Shown piece by piece: positions 1-9,177 of a stretch of 30,430 nt of DNA. The translations under genes and the position numbers were made by a program. Every line of letters begins with the position of its first letter. The stretch's first letter is position 1. The stretch comes from Caldifarciminota bacterium (GTDB lineage: Bacteria > Hydrothermota > Hydrothermia > B15-G9), in assembly GCA_027064565.1 (NCBI GenBank), contig JAMOPK010000364.1:1-30430 (forward strand), written 5' to 3'. The notes under the pieces are model-generated. The model searched no databases and had not been told where the DNA came from. It was given only the letters and a program-made list of their open reading frames with translations.

Positions 1-25
1 CGACTCCCCTCAGCTCCATGCTCGT

Positions 26-52
26 GCGGAGCGCCGAAGCGCTCCGCTTTTT
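26..52. terminator. hairpin terminator between convergent genes
   Basis: A perfect 8-bp stem, GCGGAGCG (26-33) with CGCTCCGC (40-47), closes on a further C-G pair. On the plus strand it is followed by five Ts, the form expected to terminate a plus-strand gene lying left of the window. Read on the minus strand, just after the purB stop, the loop is a stable C(UUCG)G tetraloop but no U-run follows. It may act in both directions; the plus-strand use is better supported. Confidence 0.65.
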
Positions 53-59
53 ATTTCAT

Positions 60-1364
60 TCACATCCCGAATCGCTCGAAAATCCTATCGACCCACCGGA
101 GGTAATCGTGTTCAAGGGCCTTTTTGATCTCGTCTTCTGAAAGGACCTCCCTGATGTTCGGATGTTTTTTGATCTCAGCGGCAAAGGAAGTTTTCTTCTC
201 AAATGCCCTGTGGGCGCATTCCTTGACCCACGCATAAGCCTCCGACCTCTGAACCCCCTTGCTCACAAGGGCAAGCAGGACGGGTTCCGAGAGGTAGAAA
301 TCCCCGAACCTGCGCATGTTCTTCTCTATCTGGTCTTTTCTGATCTCAAGCCCCCGCAGTATCTTTGCGGTCTGATCCAGCATGAAATAAAGCGTTGCAG
401 TCATGTCCGGCCACACGAACCGCTCGACCGAGGAGTGGGAGATGTCACGCTCGTGCCACAGAGCGACGTTTTCGTGTGCGGCAATGGTCAGTGACCTCAA
501 CAGCCTTGCAAGGCCGTCGAGACGCTCCGATTTGATGGGATTCCGCTTGTGGGGCATGGCCGATGAACCGCGCTGTTGACGGCCAAAAGGCTCAAACATT
601 TCCTGAACCTCGGTTCTCTGAAGCAGCCTTATTTCAAGGGCGAACCGTTCGATGAATTCACCGATCAGGGCGATTACGGACATCGCATAGGCATGTCTAT
701 CCCGTGGCACGATCTGGGTGGATACCGGTTCGGGGACAAGGCCCAACTTCTTGAGGGCGAGCTCCTCGACGCAGGGGTCGATGAAGCTGTAATTTCCCAC
801 CGCTCCGGAGATTTTTCCGTGAGAGACCTCATCGATGGCGCTGTCCAGGCGCTCGATGTCCCTGAGCGATTCGGAGTAGTAGCCGAGGAATTTCAGGCCG
901 AGCGAAGTCGGCTCGGCAAAAACGCCGTGCGTCCTGCCCATTATGGGCTGATGGCGGAACTCCTGCGCCTTCTCCCGAAGGAGCTGGCTCACGTCAATGA
1001 GTTTCGTTTTGATGGCCTTCAGCGCTTCCCTGAGAATCATCGATCCGGCGGTGTCAACCACGTCGCTCGATGTCAACCCGTAGTGGACGAAGCGCGCCAG
1101 CGGCCCCATCAGCTCCTCAATAGCCATCAGGAAGGCTATGACGTTGTGGTCAACGGATTTTTCGATCTCTTTCGCCCGTTGGACAAAACCCGTCATGTCG
1201 ATCTCACGAATGACCTTCCCCAATCTTTCGGGCACTTCGGGCGGTATCAGTCCACATTCCGCCTCCGCTTCAGCAACAGCAAGTTCCACATCCAGCCATC
1301 TGGCATAGACGTTCTCCTCGCTCCAGATGCGCTCCATCTCCGGCAACAGATACCTCGAAACCAT
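60..1364 (-). CDS. purB: adenylosuccinate lyase
   Basis: This cytoplasmic fumarase/aspartase-superfamily lyase acts twice in purine synthesis: it cleaves SAICAR to AICAR and adenylosuccinate to AMP, releasing fumarate. At 434 aa it has normal length. The family signature SSAMPHKRNP is at 267-276, with catalytic Ser268 in the flexible loop. Other conserved segments are DHNVIAF (72-78), TSSD (98-101) and GRTHG (143-147, His146 the likely general acid). The N-terminus (RYLLPEMERIWS) matches the family start. An AAAGGGGG ribosome site precedes the ATG. The gene begins 3 nt after the stop of the pilR-like gene, so it is the last gene of the pilus operon, an unusual place for a purine gene. Confidence 0.97.
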   Translation of the reverse strand: MVSRYLLPEMERIWSEENVYARWLDVELAVAEAEAECGLIPPEVPERLGKVIREIDMTGFVQRAKEIEKSVDHNVIAFLMAIEELMGPLARFVHYGLTSSDVVDTAGSMILREALKAIKTKLIDVSQLLREKAQEFRHQPIMGRTHGVFAEPTSLGLKFLGYYSESLRDIERLDSAIDEVSHGKISGAVGNYSFIDPCVEELALKKLGLVPEPVSTQIVPRDRHAYAMSVIALIGEFIERFALEIRLLQRTEVQEMFEPFGRQQRGSSAMPHKRNPIKSERLDGLARLLRSLTIAAHENVALWHERDISHSSVERFVWPDMTATLYFMLDQTAKILRGLEIRKDQIEKNMRRFGDFYLSEPVLLALVSKGVQRSEAYAWVKECAHRAFEKKTSFAAEIKKHPNIREVLSEDEIKKALEHDYLRWVDRIFERFGM

Positions 1365-1367
1365 GAA

Positions 1368-2735
1368 TTATTCCCCCTTTTTGATGTTGTATTTGGTCAA
1401 TTTCCTGTAAAGCGTTGACAGGTCTATCCCGAGGATGGCCGCTGCCCGCTTTTTGTCCCATTGGGTCGCATCAAGGACAAATTTGATGTATCTTTCCTCA
1501 AGCTTTTCCAGGGACAGCAGGCCATCGCTCAGGAACCTTTCAAAGACCTCGCCCTTCATTCCTGCGGCACCTTTGCGCAGTTCATCGGGCAGGTCGTCGG
1601 GGCCGATGATATCCGTCTGGGAAAGGATAAGTGCCTGCTCTACTACATGCTCCAGCTCCCTGACGTTTCCAGGCCAGGGATACCGCTGAAGGAGATCAAG
1701 GGCTTCACGTGAGAATTTCTTAGGAGGGAGACCGTGTTTCAGCGAATATTTGCGGACGAAGTAATCGACGAGCAACGGGATATCGCTTTTGCGCTCCCTC
1801 AGGGGCGGCAGTTTTATCGTGATGACGTTCAGCCTGTAAAAAAGGTCTTCCCTGAACTTCTTTTCCTGAACAAGCCTTTTCAGGTCTTTGTTGGTCGCTG
1901 CAAGGATCCTGACATTCACCTTTATCGGTCTGGTCGAGCCGAGGGGGGTGATTTCCTTTGTCTCTATGACACGCAGGAGCTTGGCCTGCAGTTTGGGCGA
2001 TGTCTCGCTGATCTCATCCAGAAACAGGGTTCCGCCGTTGGCCGCGACGAAAAGCCCTTTTTTGTCAGATGTTGCGCCTGTAAAAGCCCCCTTTTTGTGC
2101 CCAAAAAGCTCGCTTTCCAGCAGGTCCTCCGGGATAGACGCCATGTTGATGGCTATGAATGGGCCGTCCGAGCGGTTGCTTAGAGAGTGTATCTCCCGTG
2201 CGATTAGCTCTTTCCCCGTGCCGCTTTCTCCGTAAATCATGACGGTGGAGTCGGTTCGTGCTATGATCCTGACCTTTTCCAGAACAGCCCTGAAAGACGG
2301 ATGCTCACCTATCAGCTTCTCAGATTTGCGGTATTTCTCCACCTCTTCCCTTAACTTGATGTTCTCGTGTTGCAACCGCCTATAATCGAATGCCTTGCTC
2401 ACAACAAGCTTCATCTCATCCAGATCGAAAGGCTTGATGATGTAATCGAATGCCCCCTTTCGGAGAGCCTCAATGGCGGATTCAACGGAGGCATAGGCGG
2501 TCATAACGATCACCGTTACATCTCCGATCTCACGTAGGGCAGACAGAAGCTCAAGTCCATTCATGTCTTCCATGCGGACATCCACTATTGCGACGTCCGG
2601 CATAGTTTCGGAAGCGCTCTCAAGCGCTTCCCTGCCCGAATATGCCACTTTCACATCGTGTCCCTCCTGCGAGAGGGCTATCTGGAGCATGTTCGCCACA
2701 CCCTTCTCATCATCCACAACGAGAATCTTTCCCAT
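1368..2735 (-). CDS. pilR: sigma54-dependent response regulator (PilR/NtrC-like)
   Basis: The product is a 455-aa transcriptional activator. An N-terminal receiver domain (1-117) has acidic pocket D8/D9, phospho-acceptor D52, T79 and K101. The central AAA+ domain (about 142-380) has Walker A GESGTGKE (169-176), the sigma54-contacting GAFTGA loop (216-221) and Walker B at 235-242. A Fis-type helix-turn-helix lies at about 408-450. A longer frame is open upstream, but MGKILVVDDE is the canonical receiver start and has an AGGTG ribosome site, so I start at 2735. It begins 4 nt after the sensor kinase gene. The pilus genes alongside suggest a PilR role (pilin gene activation), which is inference from context: no pilA or sigma54 promoter was seen here. 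Confidence 0.93.
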   Translation of the reverse strand: MGKILVVDDEKGVANMLQIALSQEGHDVKVAYSGREALESASETMPDVAIVDVRMEDMNGLELLSALREIGDVTVIVMTAYASVESAIEALRKGAFDYIIKPFDLDEMKLVVSKAFDYRRLQHENIKLREEVEKYRKSEKLIGEHPSFRAVLEKVRIIARTDSTVMIYGESGTGKELIAREIHSLSNRSDGPFIAINMASIPEDLLESELFGHKKGAFTGATSDKKGLFVAANGGTLFLDEISETSPKLQAKLLRVIETKEITPLGSTRPIKVNVRILAATNKDLKRLVQEKKFREDLFYRLNVITIKLPPLRERKSDIPLLVDYFVRKYSLKHGLPPKKFSREALDLLQRYPWPGNVRELEHVVEQALILSQTDIIGPDDLPDELRKGAAGMKGEVFERFLSDGLLSLEKLEERYIKFVLDATQWDKKRAAAILGIDLSTLYRKLTKYNIKKGE

Positions 2736-2739
2736 AACT

Positions 2740-4407
2740 TCACACCTCAGAGTTTTTCTTGTTCCGACGGGGGAGCAACAACAGGAATATTGTCCCCTCT
2801 CCCTCCTGAGTATCGAAATCCACGCTGCCACCGTGGATTTTAGCAATCCTTCGGGTCATAGCAAGCCCGAGACCGAGTCCCTGAGCCTTGGTGGTGAAGG
2901 AGGGGGTGAAAATCTTGTTGATGATGCCTTTGTTGATACCCGGCCCGTTGTCTTTCACATAGACACCCCAGTATCCGCCCGGCACTGTCCAGCTTTTATG
3001 CCATCCTGAGACCCTGTCGCCCTGTCCGACGACCCCTATGGTTATATCGCCGCCCTTCACGGCAAGGGCATCGGCGCTGTTCCTTACAAGGTTCACAACG
3101 GCTTCCTCCAGCCGTTCATCGTCGAAACATGCTATTTCTGGCGGGTTGTGGAAAACCAATCTCAGATTTATGTCCTGAAGTTCACCGATCATGTATCGAA
3201 GTTTTCTGATAAGCGAATCGAAGAAATCCTTAACATTATGCTCCTTGCACACGAGGTCCATGTTATGCGAAAACTGTCGATATTGGTGCAGGATGCTCGA
3301 AATCTTTGTGATTTCTTCGTCCAGGATATCCATGAGTTTTTCAGTGTCTTTCGGAGATGCCCCCTTCTTCAGCATCTGCACCACTCCTTTAAGGGCAGCC
3401 ACAGGGTTGCCGAGCGAATGCACCATTTCGGCCATCTGCTGGCCGAGCAACGCATATTTCTCTTGCTCCCTGAGCCTTTCCTGTAACTTTTTCTGTTCCG
3501 TTACGTCCTGAATGGTGAAGATAAACCTCTGAGCATTCGGGAGATTGGAAAAAATGACAAGATAATTCCTCCCGTTAAATGACAATTCCTTTTCATAACT
3601 ATCCTTGTTTCTGGAATTTCCTTCTGCAGACTGATTTTGGAAAATCGAGTATAACTGAGGCCATAATGTCCTCACTTGCTCGATGTTTTTCAGGACAGAT
3701 TTTGAGTTCTTGTCCTGCAAAACGCGCTTAGCTGCGTCGTTTATGTAAAGCACGTTGCCCGTCCTATCCAGAACCAGCACAGCGGATGGGATGTTTTGCA
3801 GGATAAACGATGTGTCCATGCGGGCACGAGTGAGCGACTCCTTCAACCTGCCGAGTTCAATTGTCTTGGATTTCACTGCCTCGGCAAAATAGCTCGAAAG
3901 GGCAGCAATGAAAAAGAGAAACAGGGATTGCAAGAACGCTTTTGCGGCAAGTGCGGGAAGCCCCTCAGGGTTAGCGTTTTCCAGCCAGTCACCCGGAGGG
4001 AGGATATCTTTGTAAATCAGAAAAACCATAAAACCGAGCATCAGGGAGGAGTAAAAGGCGGCGAAGAAAGCCCCCTTGCTGGACAGGACAACGGCAGCGG
4101 CAATTATAGCTATCCCATAGAGAAAAAGGAACGAACTGTTGAGGGCACCGGTCATGAAAATAATTGCCGTGTAAATGGATATGTCGAGGGCAAAAAGCAA
4201 GTAAGCGAACACGGTTCGTGGTTTGCTCGCTCTGATGTAATAGCCAAGAGCGAAGGTCAGAATGTAGATGGAAAATATGAAAAATGCTATGCGGGCGACG
4301 AACTCGGTGCCTAAAAAACGATAGTAATAGGCAGCTGTGCCAAGGATAGCGGTAACGGAAGAAATCCTAAGAATCGAGAGCCACCTATATCCTTTTTCAA
4401 GCATCAT
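2740..4407 (-). CDS. pilS: PilS-like membrane histidine kinase
   Basis: The 555-aa sensor kinase has about six hydrophobic segments in residues 13-175, a PAS domain (about 196-305), a HisKA-like helix and a HATPase domain. The N box is NLVRNSADAL (439-448), G1 is DNGPG (486-490) and G2 is the GLGLGLA run (510-516). The layout matches PilS of type IV pilus systems, and the cognate regulator follows directly. The first codons overlap the pilC stop as ATGA, indicating translational coupling. The phospho-accepting His330 lies in HSLGNPV, where most HisKA proteins read H-E-x-x-N-P; the acidic residue next to the histidine, thought to act as general base, is Ser here. An immediate second ATG is also possible as the start. 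Confidence 0.92.
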   Translation of the reverse strand: MMLEKGYRWLSILRISSVTAILGTAAYYYRFLGTEFVARIAFFIFSIYILTFALGYYIRASKPRTVFAYLLFALDISIYTAIIFMTGALNSSFLFLYGIAIIAAAVVLSSKGAFFAAFYSSLMLGFMVFLIYKDILPPGDWLENANPEGLPALAAKAFLQSLFLFFIAALSSYFAEAVKSKTIELGRLKESLTRARMDTSFILQNIPSAVLVLDRTGNVLYINDAAKRVLQDKNSKSVLKNIEQVRTLWPQLYSIFQNQSAEGNSRNKDSYEKELSFNGRNYLVIFSNLPNAQRFIFTIQDVTEQKKLQERLREQEKYALLGQQMAEMVHSLGNPVAALKGVVQMLKKGASPKDTEKLMDILDEEITKISSILHQYRQFSHNMDLVCKEHNVKDFFDSLIRKLRYMIGELQDINLRLVFHNPPEIACFDDERLEEAVVNLVRNSADALAVKGGDITIGVVGQGDRVSGWHKSWTVPGGYWGVYVKDNGPGINKGIINKIFTPSFTTKAQGLGLGLAMTRRIAKIHGGSVDFDTQEGEGTIFLLLLPRRNKKNSEV

Positions 4408-5606
4408 TCAGTCTGGATCGTGCCTGCCAGACCGAATATAGGCAGGTAAAGCGCTATCAAGATACCTCCTACAAATCCGCCCAGAAAAACAAGCATTACC
4501 GGCTCTATAACGGAAGCCAATGCCTCAACTGCCGCATCAACTTCCTCCTCATAGAAATCAGCAACTTTTTCAAGCATGTCACTCAATTTACCTGTCTGCT
4601 CACCGACGGTGATCAGATGGATGACAAGCGGAGGGAAAATGCCGCTGTCCCTTAGAGGAGCAGCAAGGCTTTTACCCTCGCCTATGTTCTTTCTCGCGTT
4701 AAGTATCGCTTCTTCAATAACTTTGTTTCCGACAACACGAGAAGTGATCTCAAGACTTTCCAGTATAGGGACACCGTTCCTGATGAGGATACTTAGTGTC
4801 CTCGAGAATCTTGTAAGAGCTGTTTTCAACACCAGAGATCCCACAATAGGGATTTTAAGCAATAATTTATCCCACTTGTAACGTATCGATGGGATTTTCA
4901 AAAGCCTTTTTATCAAAATGATGAAGCCGACTATTCCGCCGATTATGTAAAGAAGGTTCTTTTGCATGAACTGACTGACATTAAGGAGGAGCTGGGTCGG
5001 CCCGGGCAATTCGCTGCCCACATCGGCATAAAGGGATGCAAAGGTGGGAACAAGTTTAACCAGCATGAGGATAACAACACCAATCGTCACAATGAGCACC
5101 ACCATCGGATAGGCCATTGCTGATTTCACCTTCCCCTGCAACGCCGTGATCTTTTCGTAGTATTCGGCTACACGTGTGAGGGTTGAGGCAAGTGAACCGC
5201 CTGTCTCACCCACATCGACCATGCTGATGAAGAAATCGCCAAACATTTTATGATGTTTTCTGAGCGCATCACCGAGGGTTTTACCGCCTTCCACTTCTCT
5301 TTTCACATCAGTAAGTGCTTCTCTCAACTTGTCCTTTGTTGCCTGCTCGGCAAGGATACCGAGCGCCTGAACCGCCGGGATACCAGCATTTATCATAGTA
5401 GCAAACTGACGGCTTATAAGAGCGAGGTCCTTGGCAGTAACCCGCTGGAAGAAAGAAAAGGATAATCCTCCTTTTGTCTCATTGATCGTCTCAATGATGA
5501 TACCCCGATCCCTGAGTCGTTTAACAGCTTCTTCGAGGCTCTTAGCCCTAATTTTACCACTTACCGGCCGCCGATTCATGCGGCCAGTCCATGCAAAAGT
5601 AGGCAT
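4404..5606 (-). CDS. pilC: type IV pilus inner-membrane platform protein PilC
   Basis: This 400-aa GspF/PilC-family platform protein couples the cytoplasmic PilB/PilT motors to pilin assembly. It has two tandem T2SSF domains (about 63-186 and 267-388) and membrane spans near 165-190, 216-234 and 368-390. The N-terminal segment MPTFAWTG with a following VSGKI is the standard PilC opening. A GGGGGTG ribosome site precedes the ATG. It sits 26 nt downstream of pilT and overlaps pilS by 4 nt, so the motor, platform and sensor genes form one transcript. Confidence 0.96.
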   Translation of the reverse strand: MPTFAWTGRMNRRPVSGKIRAKSLEEAVKRLRDRGIIIETINETKGGLSFSFFQRVTAKDLALISRQFATMINAGIPAVQALGILAEQATKDKLREALTDVKREVEGGKTLGDALRKHHKMFGDFFISMVDVGETGGSLASTLTRVAEYYEKITALQGKVKSAMAYPMVVLIVTIGVVILMLVKLVPTFASLYADVGSELPGPTQLLLNVSQFMQKNLLYIIGGIVGFIILIKRLLKIPSIRYKWDKLLLKIPIVGSLVLKTALTRFSRTLSILIRNGVPILESLEITSRVVGNKVIEEAILNARKNIGEGKSLAAPLRDSGIFPPLVIHLITVGEQTGKLSDMLEKVADFYEEEVDAAVEALASVIEPVMLVFLGGFVGGILIALYLPIFGLAGTIQTE

Positions 5607-5632
5607 CTATCAACACCCCCATGAAATTTAGT

Positions 5633-6712
5633 TTACGCGAATATCAAGCCTGATTCCCTTCCCATGCGTTTTAGCTCTTCAGGATTCGGGGAGGCCAGCA
5701 TGGCCGTCTGCCACGATATCAAATTTTTCTTGACAAGTTCGAGGAGAGACATGTTCATCGTCTTCATGCCATACCTCTGGCTCGTCTGGATAACGCCGTA
5801 GATCTCATGCAAGCGGGCTTCACGGATAAGAGTTCTGATAGCCGGCGTGGCGATCATTATCTCCGTTGCAAGTGCAAGGCCTTTGCCGCTTGCTCTCGGC
5901 AGAAGCCTTTGAGCTATAACCGCTTCTAAGACCTGAGCGAGCTGTGTTCTGACCTGCGATTGTTGATGGGCGGGGAAAACATCGATGATCCTGTTGACCG
6001 ATTCAATGGCCGAATAGGTGTGCAAGGTCGCAAAGACGAGGTGACCAGTCTCTGCAGCTGTCAGGGCAAGGGCAATTGTTTCTTTGTCGCGCATCTCACC
6101 CACCATGATGACATCAGGGTCCTGACGCAGAGCATATTTCAATGCATTGGCAAAGGATTTTGTGTCCTGGTCAATCTCACGTTGCGAGATTATTGACAGT
6201 CTCGGCTGATACACGTATTCGATCGGGTCTTCCACGGTCAGGATGTGTTCTGCGCGTTCGTTGTTTATTTTGTTTATGAGGGAAGCGAGAGTAGTGGATT
6301 TACCGCTACCCGTCGGCCCCGTAACAAGAACGAGGCCCTGTGATTTCTGGGTCAGTCCTGCGACTACCGGTGGGAGTCCGAGAGCTTCAGGAGTGGGGAT
6401 TCTGACCGGAATCCTTCGTATAGCCGCTGCTACAGTTCCCTGCTGCCAGTAGGCATTTGCCCTGAAACGGCTCAGTCCGGCAATCGAGATTGCAAAGTCG
6501 AGTTCCATTTCGTTTTCAAACCTGAGTTTCTGTTGGTCATTCAAAACGCTATAGATTAACATTCTGGTTTCTGCTGCTGTAAGTGGTTCTGTCCCAAGCG
6601 GAGTCAGTTTTTTATCAATACGCAAATACGGGGGTATCCCTGCTATGATGTGCAGATCCGTTGCCCTCTGTTCAACGGTTATCCTCAAAAGTTGTTCCAT
6701 TGTGTATCCCAT
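5633..6712 (-). CDS. pilT: type IV pilus retraction ATPase PilT
   Basis: This 359-aa hexameric secretion-type ATPase depolymerises pili for twitching and DNA uptake. Visible motifs are Walker A GPTGSGKS (132-139), the Asp box TVEDPIE (159-165), Walker B DVIMVGEMRD (200-209), the His box TGHLVFATLHT (222-232) and the C-terminal AIRTLIRE (291-298). The last is a PilT hallmark tied to retraction and separates it from PilB. The ATG at 6712 is supported by GGAGG about 7 nt upstream, inside the end of pilB; the gap to the pilB stop is 1 nt. Confidence 0.97.
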   Translation of the reverse strand: MGYTMEQLLRITVEQRATDLHIIAGIPPYLRIDKKLTPLGTEPLTAAETRMLIYSVLNDQQKLRFENEMELDFAISIAGLSRFRANAYWQQGTVAAAIRRIPVRIPTPEALGLPPVVAGLTQKSQGLVLVTGPTGSGKSTTLASLINKINNERAEHILTVEDPIEYVYQPRLSIISQREIDQDTKSFANALKYALRQDPDVIMVGEMRDKETIALALTAAETGHLVFATLHTYSAIESVNRIIDVFPAHQQSQVRTQLAQVLEAVIAQRLLPRASGKGLALATEIMIATPAIRTLIREARLHEIYGVIQTSQRYGMKTMNMSLLELVKKNLISWQTAMLASPNPEELKRMGRESGLIFA

Positions 6713-6713
6713 T

Positions 6714-8414
6714 TTAATCCTCCACGGTTGCTCTCAGGACTTCCTGGATGGTTGTTTTTCCAGCCAATAGCTTCTTTATTCCCGCCTCACGCAAGGTCAC
6801 CATCCCTTGCTCTATGGCCTTTTCTTTAATGGCGTGAGTAGGGGCATTTTTAAGGATAAGCTCCCTGATCTCAGGTGTTATCTTCATCACTTCATACAAA
6901 CCTTCACGGCCGGAATAGCCGGTATTGTTACAGGCATTACACCCTTTGCCATAGTAGAGCGTGGCTCCCCGCAGCTCATCTTCGCTCAAATTTAGCTTCA
7001 AAAGGTCATCTTTTGTCGGATGATAAGGGGTCTTACATTTAGGACAAATTTTTTTGACAAGACGCTGAGCCACAATGAGGTTCAGCGAAGCGGCGACAAG
7101 ATACGGGGGGATGCCCATATCGATCAACCTGCTGACGGTGCTCGGTGCGTCGTTGGTGTGCAACGTTGAAAGCACAAGGTGACCTGTAAGTGCCGCTCGA
7201 ATAGCGATCTCCGCCGTTTCGGTATCACGTATCTCACCCACGAGGATAATGTCCGGGTCCTGACGCAAGAACGCCCTCAATGCAACAGCGAATGTCAGGC
7301 CGATGTCCTCCCTGATCTGGACCTGATTTATGCCCGGAAAGTCATATTCGACCGGATCTTCAGCCGTCATGATGTTGACTTCGGGCTTGTTCAACCTCGA
7401 AATTGCGGAGTAAAGCGTTGTCGTTTTACCGCTACCCGTCGGACCTGTAACCAGGATGATGCCGTAAGGCCTCTGGATAGCCTCAAGGAACAGTTTAAGC
7501 GCCTGCTCTTCCATGCCCAATTTTGATAGGTCAAATTTAAGGTTGCTCTTATCCAGAATACGCATAACCACCTTTTCGCCGAACAGGGTTGGCAGGGTGG
7601 AAACACGCAGATCGATGACGCGACCATCAGGCAGTTTCATCTTGATGTGACCGTCCTGAGGCAAACGGCGCTCAGCGATATCCAGCCTCGACATAATCTT
7701 TATCCTTGAAACGACCGCATCCCTGTAGCGCTGAGGGATAGGCATAACTTCATGCAAAACGCCATCGATCCTGAACCTGACACGAACAAACCTCTCATAA
7801 GGCTCTATGTGGATATCGCTTGCACGTCTCTTAACCGCCTCTATGATTATGCCGTTAACCAGTTTTACAACCGGCGCTTCTTCAACGAGTGCAGCCGCTG
7901 TCTCAGGGGATGTCTCCTCTTCCTCCATAACCTCAAGTTCACTATCAGACTCTTTCAGGCTTTCAAGTATCTCTTTCAGTTTGTCTTCCGCCCCGTAATA
8001 CTGGTCAATGGCCCTCATAATGGAGGTTTCTGTGGCAAGCACAGGCTCGATGTCGAATCCAGTTATAAACTTCAGGTTGTCGACAATAGTGTAATCGGTG
8101 GGGTCGCTCATGGCTACAATCAACGTGCGCCCTCTCCTCTTGATAGGGAAAACCTTGTATTTTCTCGCAAGTTCCACCGGAACGTATTTGAATATGCTGG
8201 GATCAACGTCTTCGGTTGTGGGGTCAACCACAGGTATTCGATAAATTTCTCCAAGTGTTCGAATCACATCATCTTCGGAAGCTATTCCCATTTTGGGGAT
8301 CAATTTTACAAGGCTGAGATTGGAGTTTTTACGTTCCTCCAGAAGCATCTCAGCCTGTTCCTTGGTCACGATTTTGGCACGTAAAAGGGCATTCAATATT
8401 CTCCTGTCATCCAC
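6714..8414 (-). CDS. pilB: type IV pilus extension ATPase PilB (GspE family)
   Basis: The 566-aa assembly ATPase powers pilin polymerisation. It has an N-terminal MshEN/GspE_N region (about 1-140), an acidic linker (150-180), and the ATPase domain with Walker A GPTGSGKT (324-331), Asp box EDPVE (352-356), Walker B DIILVGEIRD and a His box around 410-420. A tetracysteine zinc site (C457, C460, C492, C495) is typical of PilB/GspE and absent from PilT. The N-terminal motif that binds c-di-GMP in MshEN proteins (RLGxxLVxxG) is not preserved (ILNALLRAK), so c-di-GMP control by that route is doubtful. AGGGGGG serves as ribosome site. Confidence 0.96.
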   Translation of the reverse strand: MDDRRILNALLRAKIVTKEQAEMLLEERKNSNLSLVKLIPKMGIASEDDVIRTLGEIYRIPVVDPTTEDVDPSIFKYVPVELARKYKVFPIKRRGRTLIVAMSDPTDYTIVDNLKFITGFDIEPVLATETSIMRAIDQYYGAEDKLKEILESLKESDSELEVMEEEETSPETAAALVEEAPVVKLVNGIIIEAVKRRASDIHIEPYERFVRVRFRIDGVLHEVMPIPQRYRDAVVSRIKIMSRLDIAERRLPQDGHIKMKLPDGRVIDLRVSTLPTLFGEKVVMRILDKSNLKFDLSKLGMEEQALKLFLEAIQRPYGIILVTGPTGSGKTTTLYSAISRLNKPEVNIMTAEDPVEYDFPGINQVQIREDIGLTFAVALRAFLRQDPDIILVGEIRDTETAEIAIRAALTGHLVLSTLHTNDAPSTVSRLIDMGIPPYLVAASLNLIVAQRLVKKICPKCKTPYHPTKDDLLKLNLSEDELRGATLYYGKGCNACNNTGYSGREGLYEVMKITPEIRELILKNAPTHAIKEKAIEQGMVTLREAGIKKLLAGKTTIQEVLRATVED

Positions 8415-8436
8415 TTCTCACAGCCCCCCTGATGTT

Positions 8437-9177
8437 TTATGTCAGGCCGCCATCTATTATAAAGGTCTGGCCAGTTATGTAACTCGCCCTATCCGAGCAG
8501 AGAAAGGCGACGAGCTCGGCCACATCTTCAGGTTTACCAAACCTCCTCAAAGGGATATTGCTGAAGTAGGCCTTTTTCACCTCATCTGGCAGAACAGCGG
8601 TCATATCGGTCTCGATGAAGCCCGGTGCCACCGCCACAACCCTGACGTTTCTCGGCCCGACCTCCTTGGCAAGGGATTTTGTGAATGCTATGAGTCCGGC
8701 TTTAGAAGCGGCATAGTTGGTTTGCCCGGCGTTGCCGATTATCCCCACGACCGATGAAATGTTCACGATAACGCCACTCCTTTGCTTCATCATCTGGCGG
8801 ATCACGGCTTTTGAAAAATTAAATGCACCTTTCAGGTTGACCGAGATGACCCTGTCCCAATCCTCCTCCTTCATCCGCATCAGCAACGTGTCCCTCGTTA
8901 TCCCGGCGTTGTTGACCAAAAAATCCACCCTTTTCCAGTGACTGATGACTTCATTAACGCCGTCAGCAACTGCCCTTGAGTCCGTCACGTCCAGCGGGAT
9001 GGCCACGGCTTCGCCGCCGGCTCCCTTGATTTCTCCAACAAGTTCATTCAAAGCCTCTGCGTTCCTCGCGACGAGTGCGACCCTTGCCCCTTCACCGGCA
9101 AACTTCAACGCTATGGCCCTACCGATGCCGCGGCTGGCACCGGTGACGATGGCAATCTTCCCTTCAAATTCCTTCAT
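8437..9177 (-). CDS. fabG: 3-oxoacyl-[acyl-carrier-protein] reductase
   Basis: This 246-aa short-chain dehydrogenase reduces 3-ketoacyl-ACP with NADPH in fatty acid elongation. It has the cofactor motif TGASRGIG (12-19), NNAG (89-92) and catalytic Ser142, Tyr155 and Lys159 with the same spacing as E. coli FabG, and ends in the usual IDGGLT. A GAGGAGG ribosome site lies inside the end of nfi, which it overlaps by 14 nt. No other fatty acid synthesis gene is adjacent, so its presence in a pilus operon is unusual; a different 3-oxo substrate cannot be excluded. Confidence 0.93.
   Translation of the reverse strand: MKEFEGKIAIVTGASRGIGRAIALKFAGEGARVALVARNAEALNELVGEIKGAGGEAVAIPLDVTDSRAVADGVNEVISHWKRVDFLVNNAGITRDTLLMRMKEEDWDRVISVNLKGAFNFSKAVIRQMMKQRSGVIVNISSVVGIIGNAGQTNYAASKAGLIAFTKSLAKEVGPRNVRVVAVAPGFIETDMTAVLPDEVKKAYFSNIPLRRFGKPEDVAELVAFLCSDRASYITGQTFIIDGGLT

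Noticed and set aside
576..1418. 280-aa plus-strand open frame antisense to purB
   Set aside because: It lies opposite a full, motif-complete purB, has no family features, and its composition follows the complementary strand codons.
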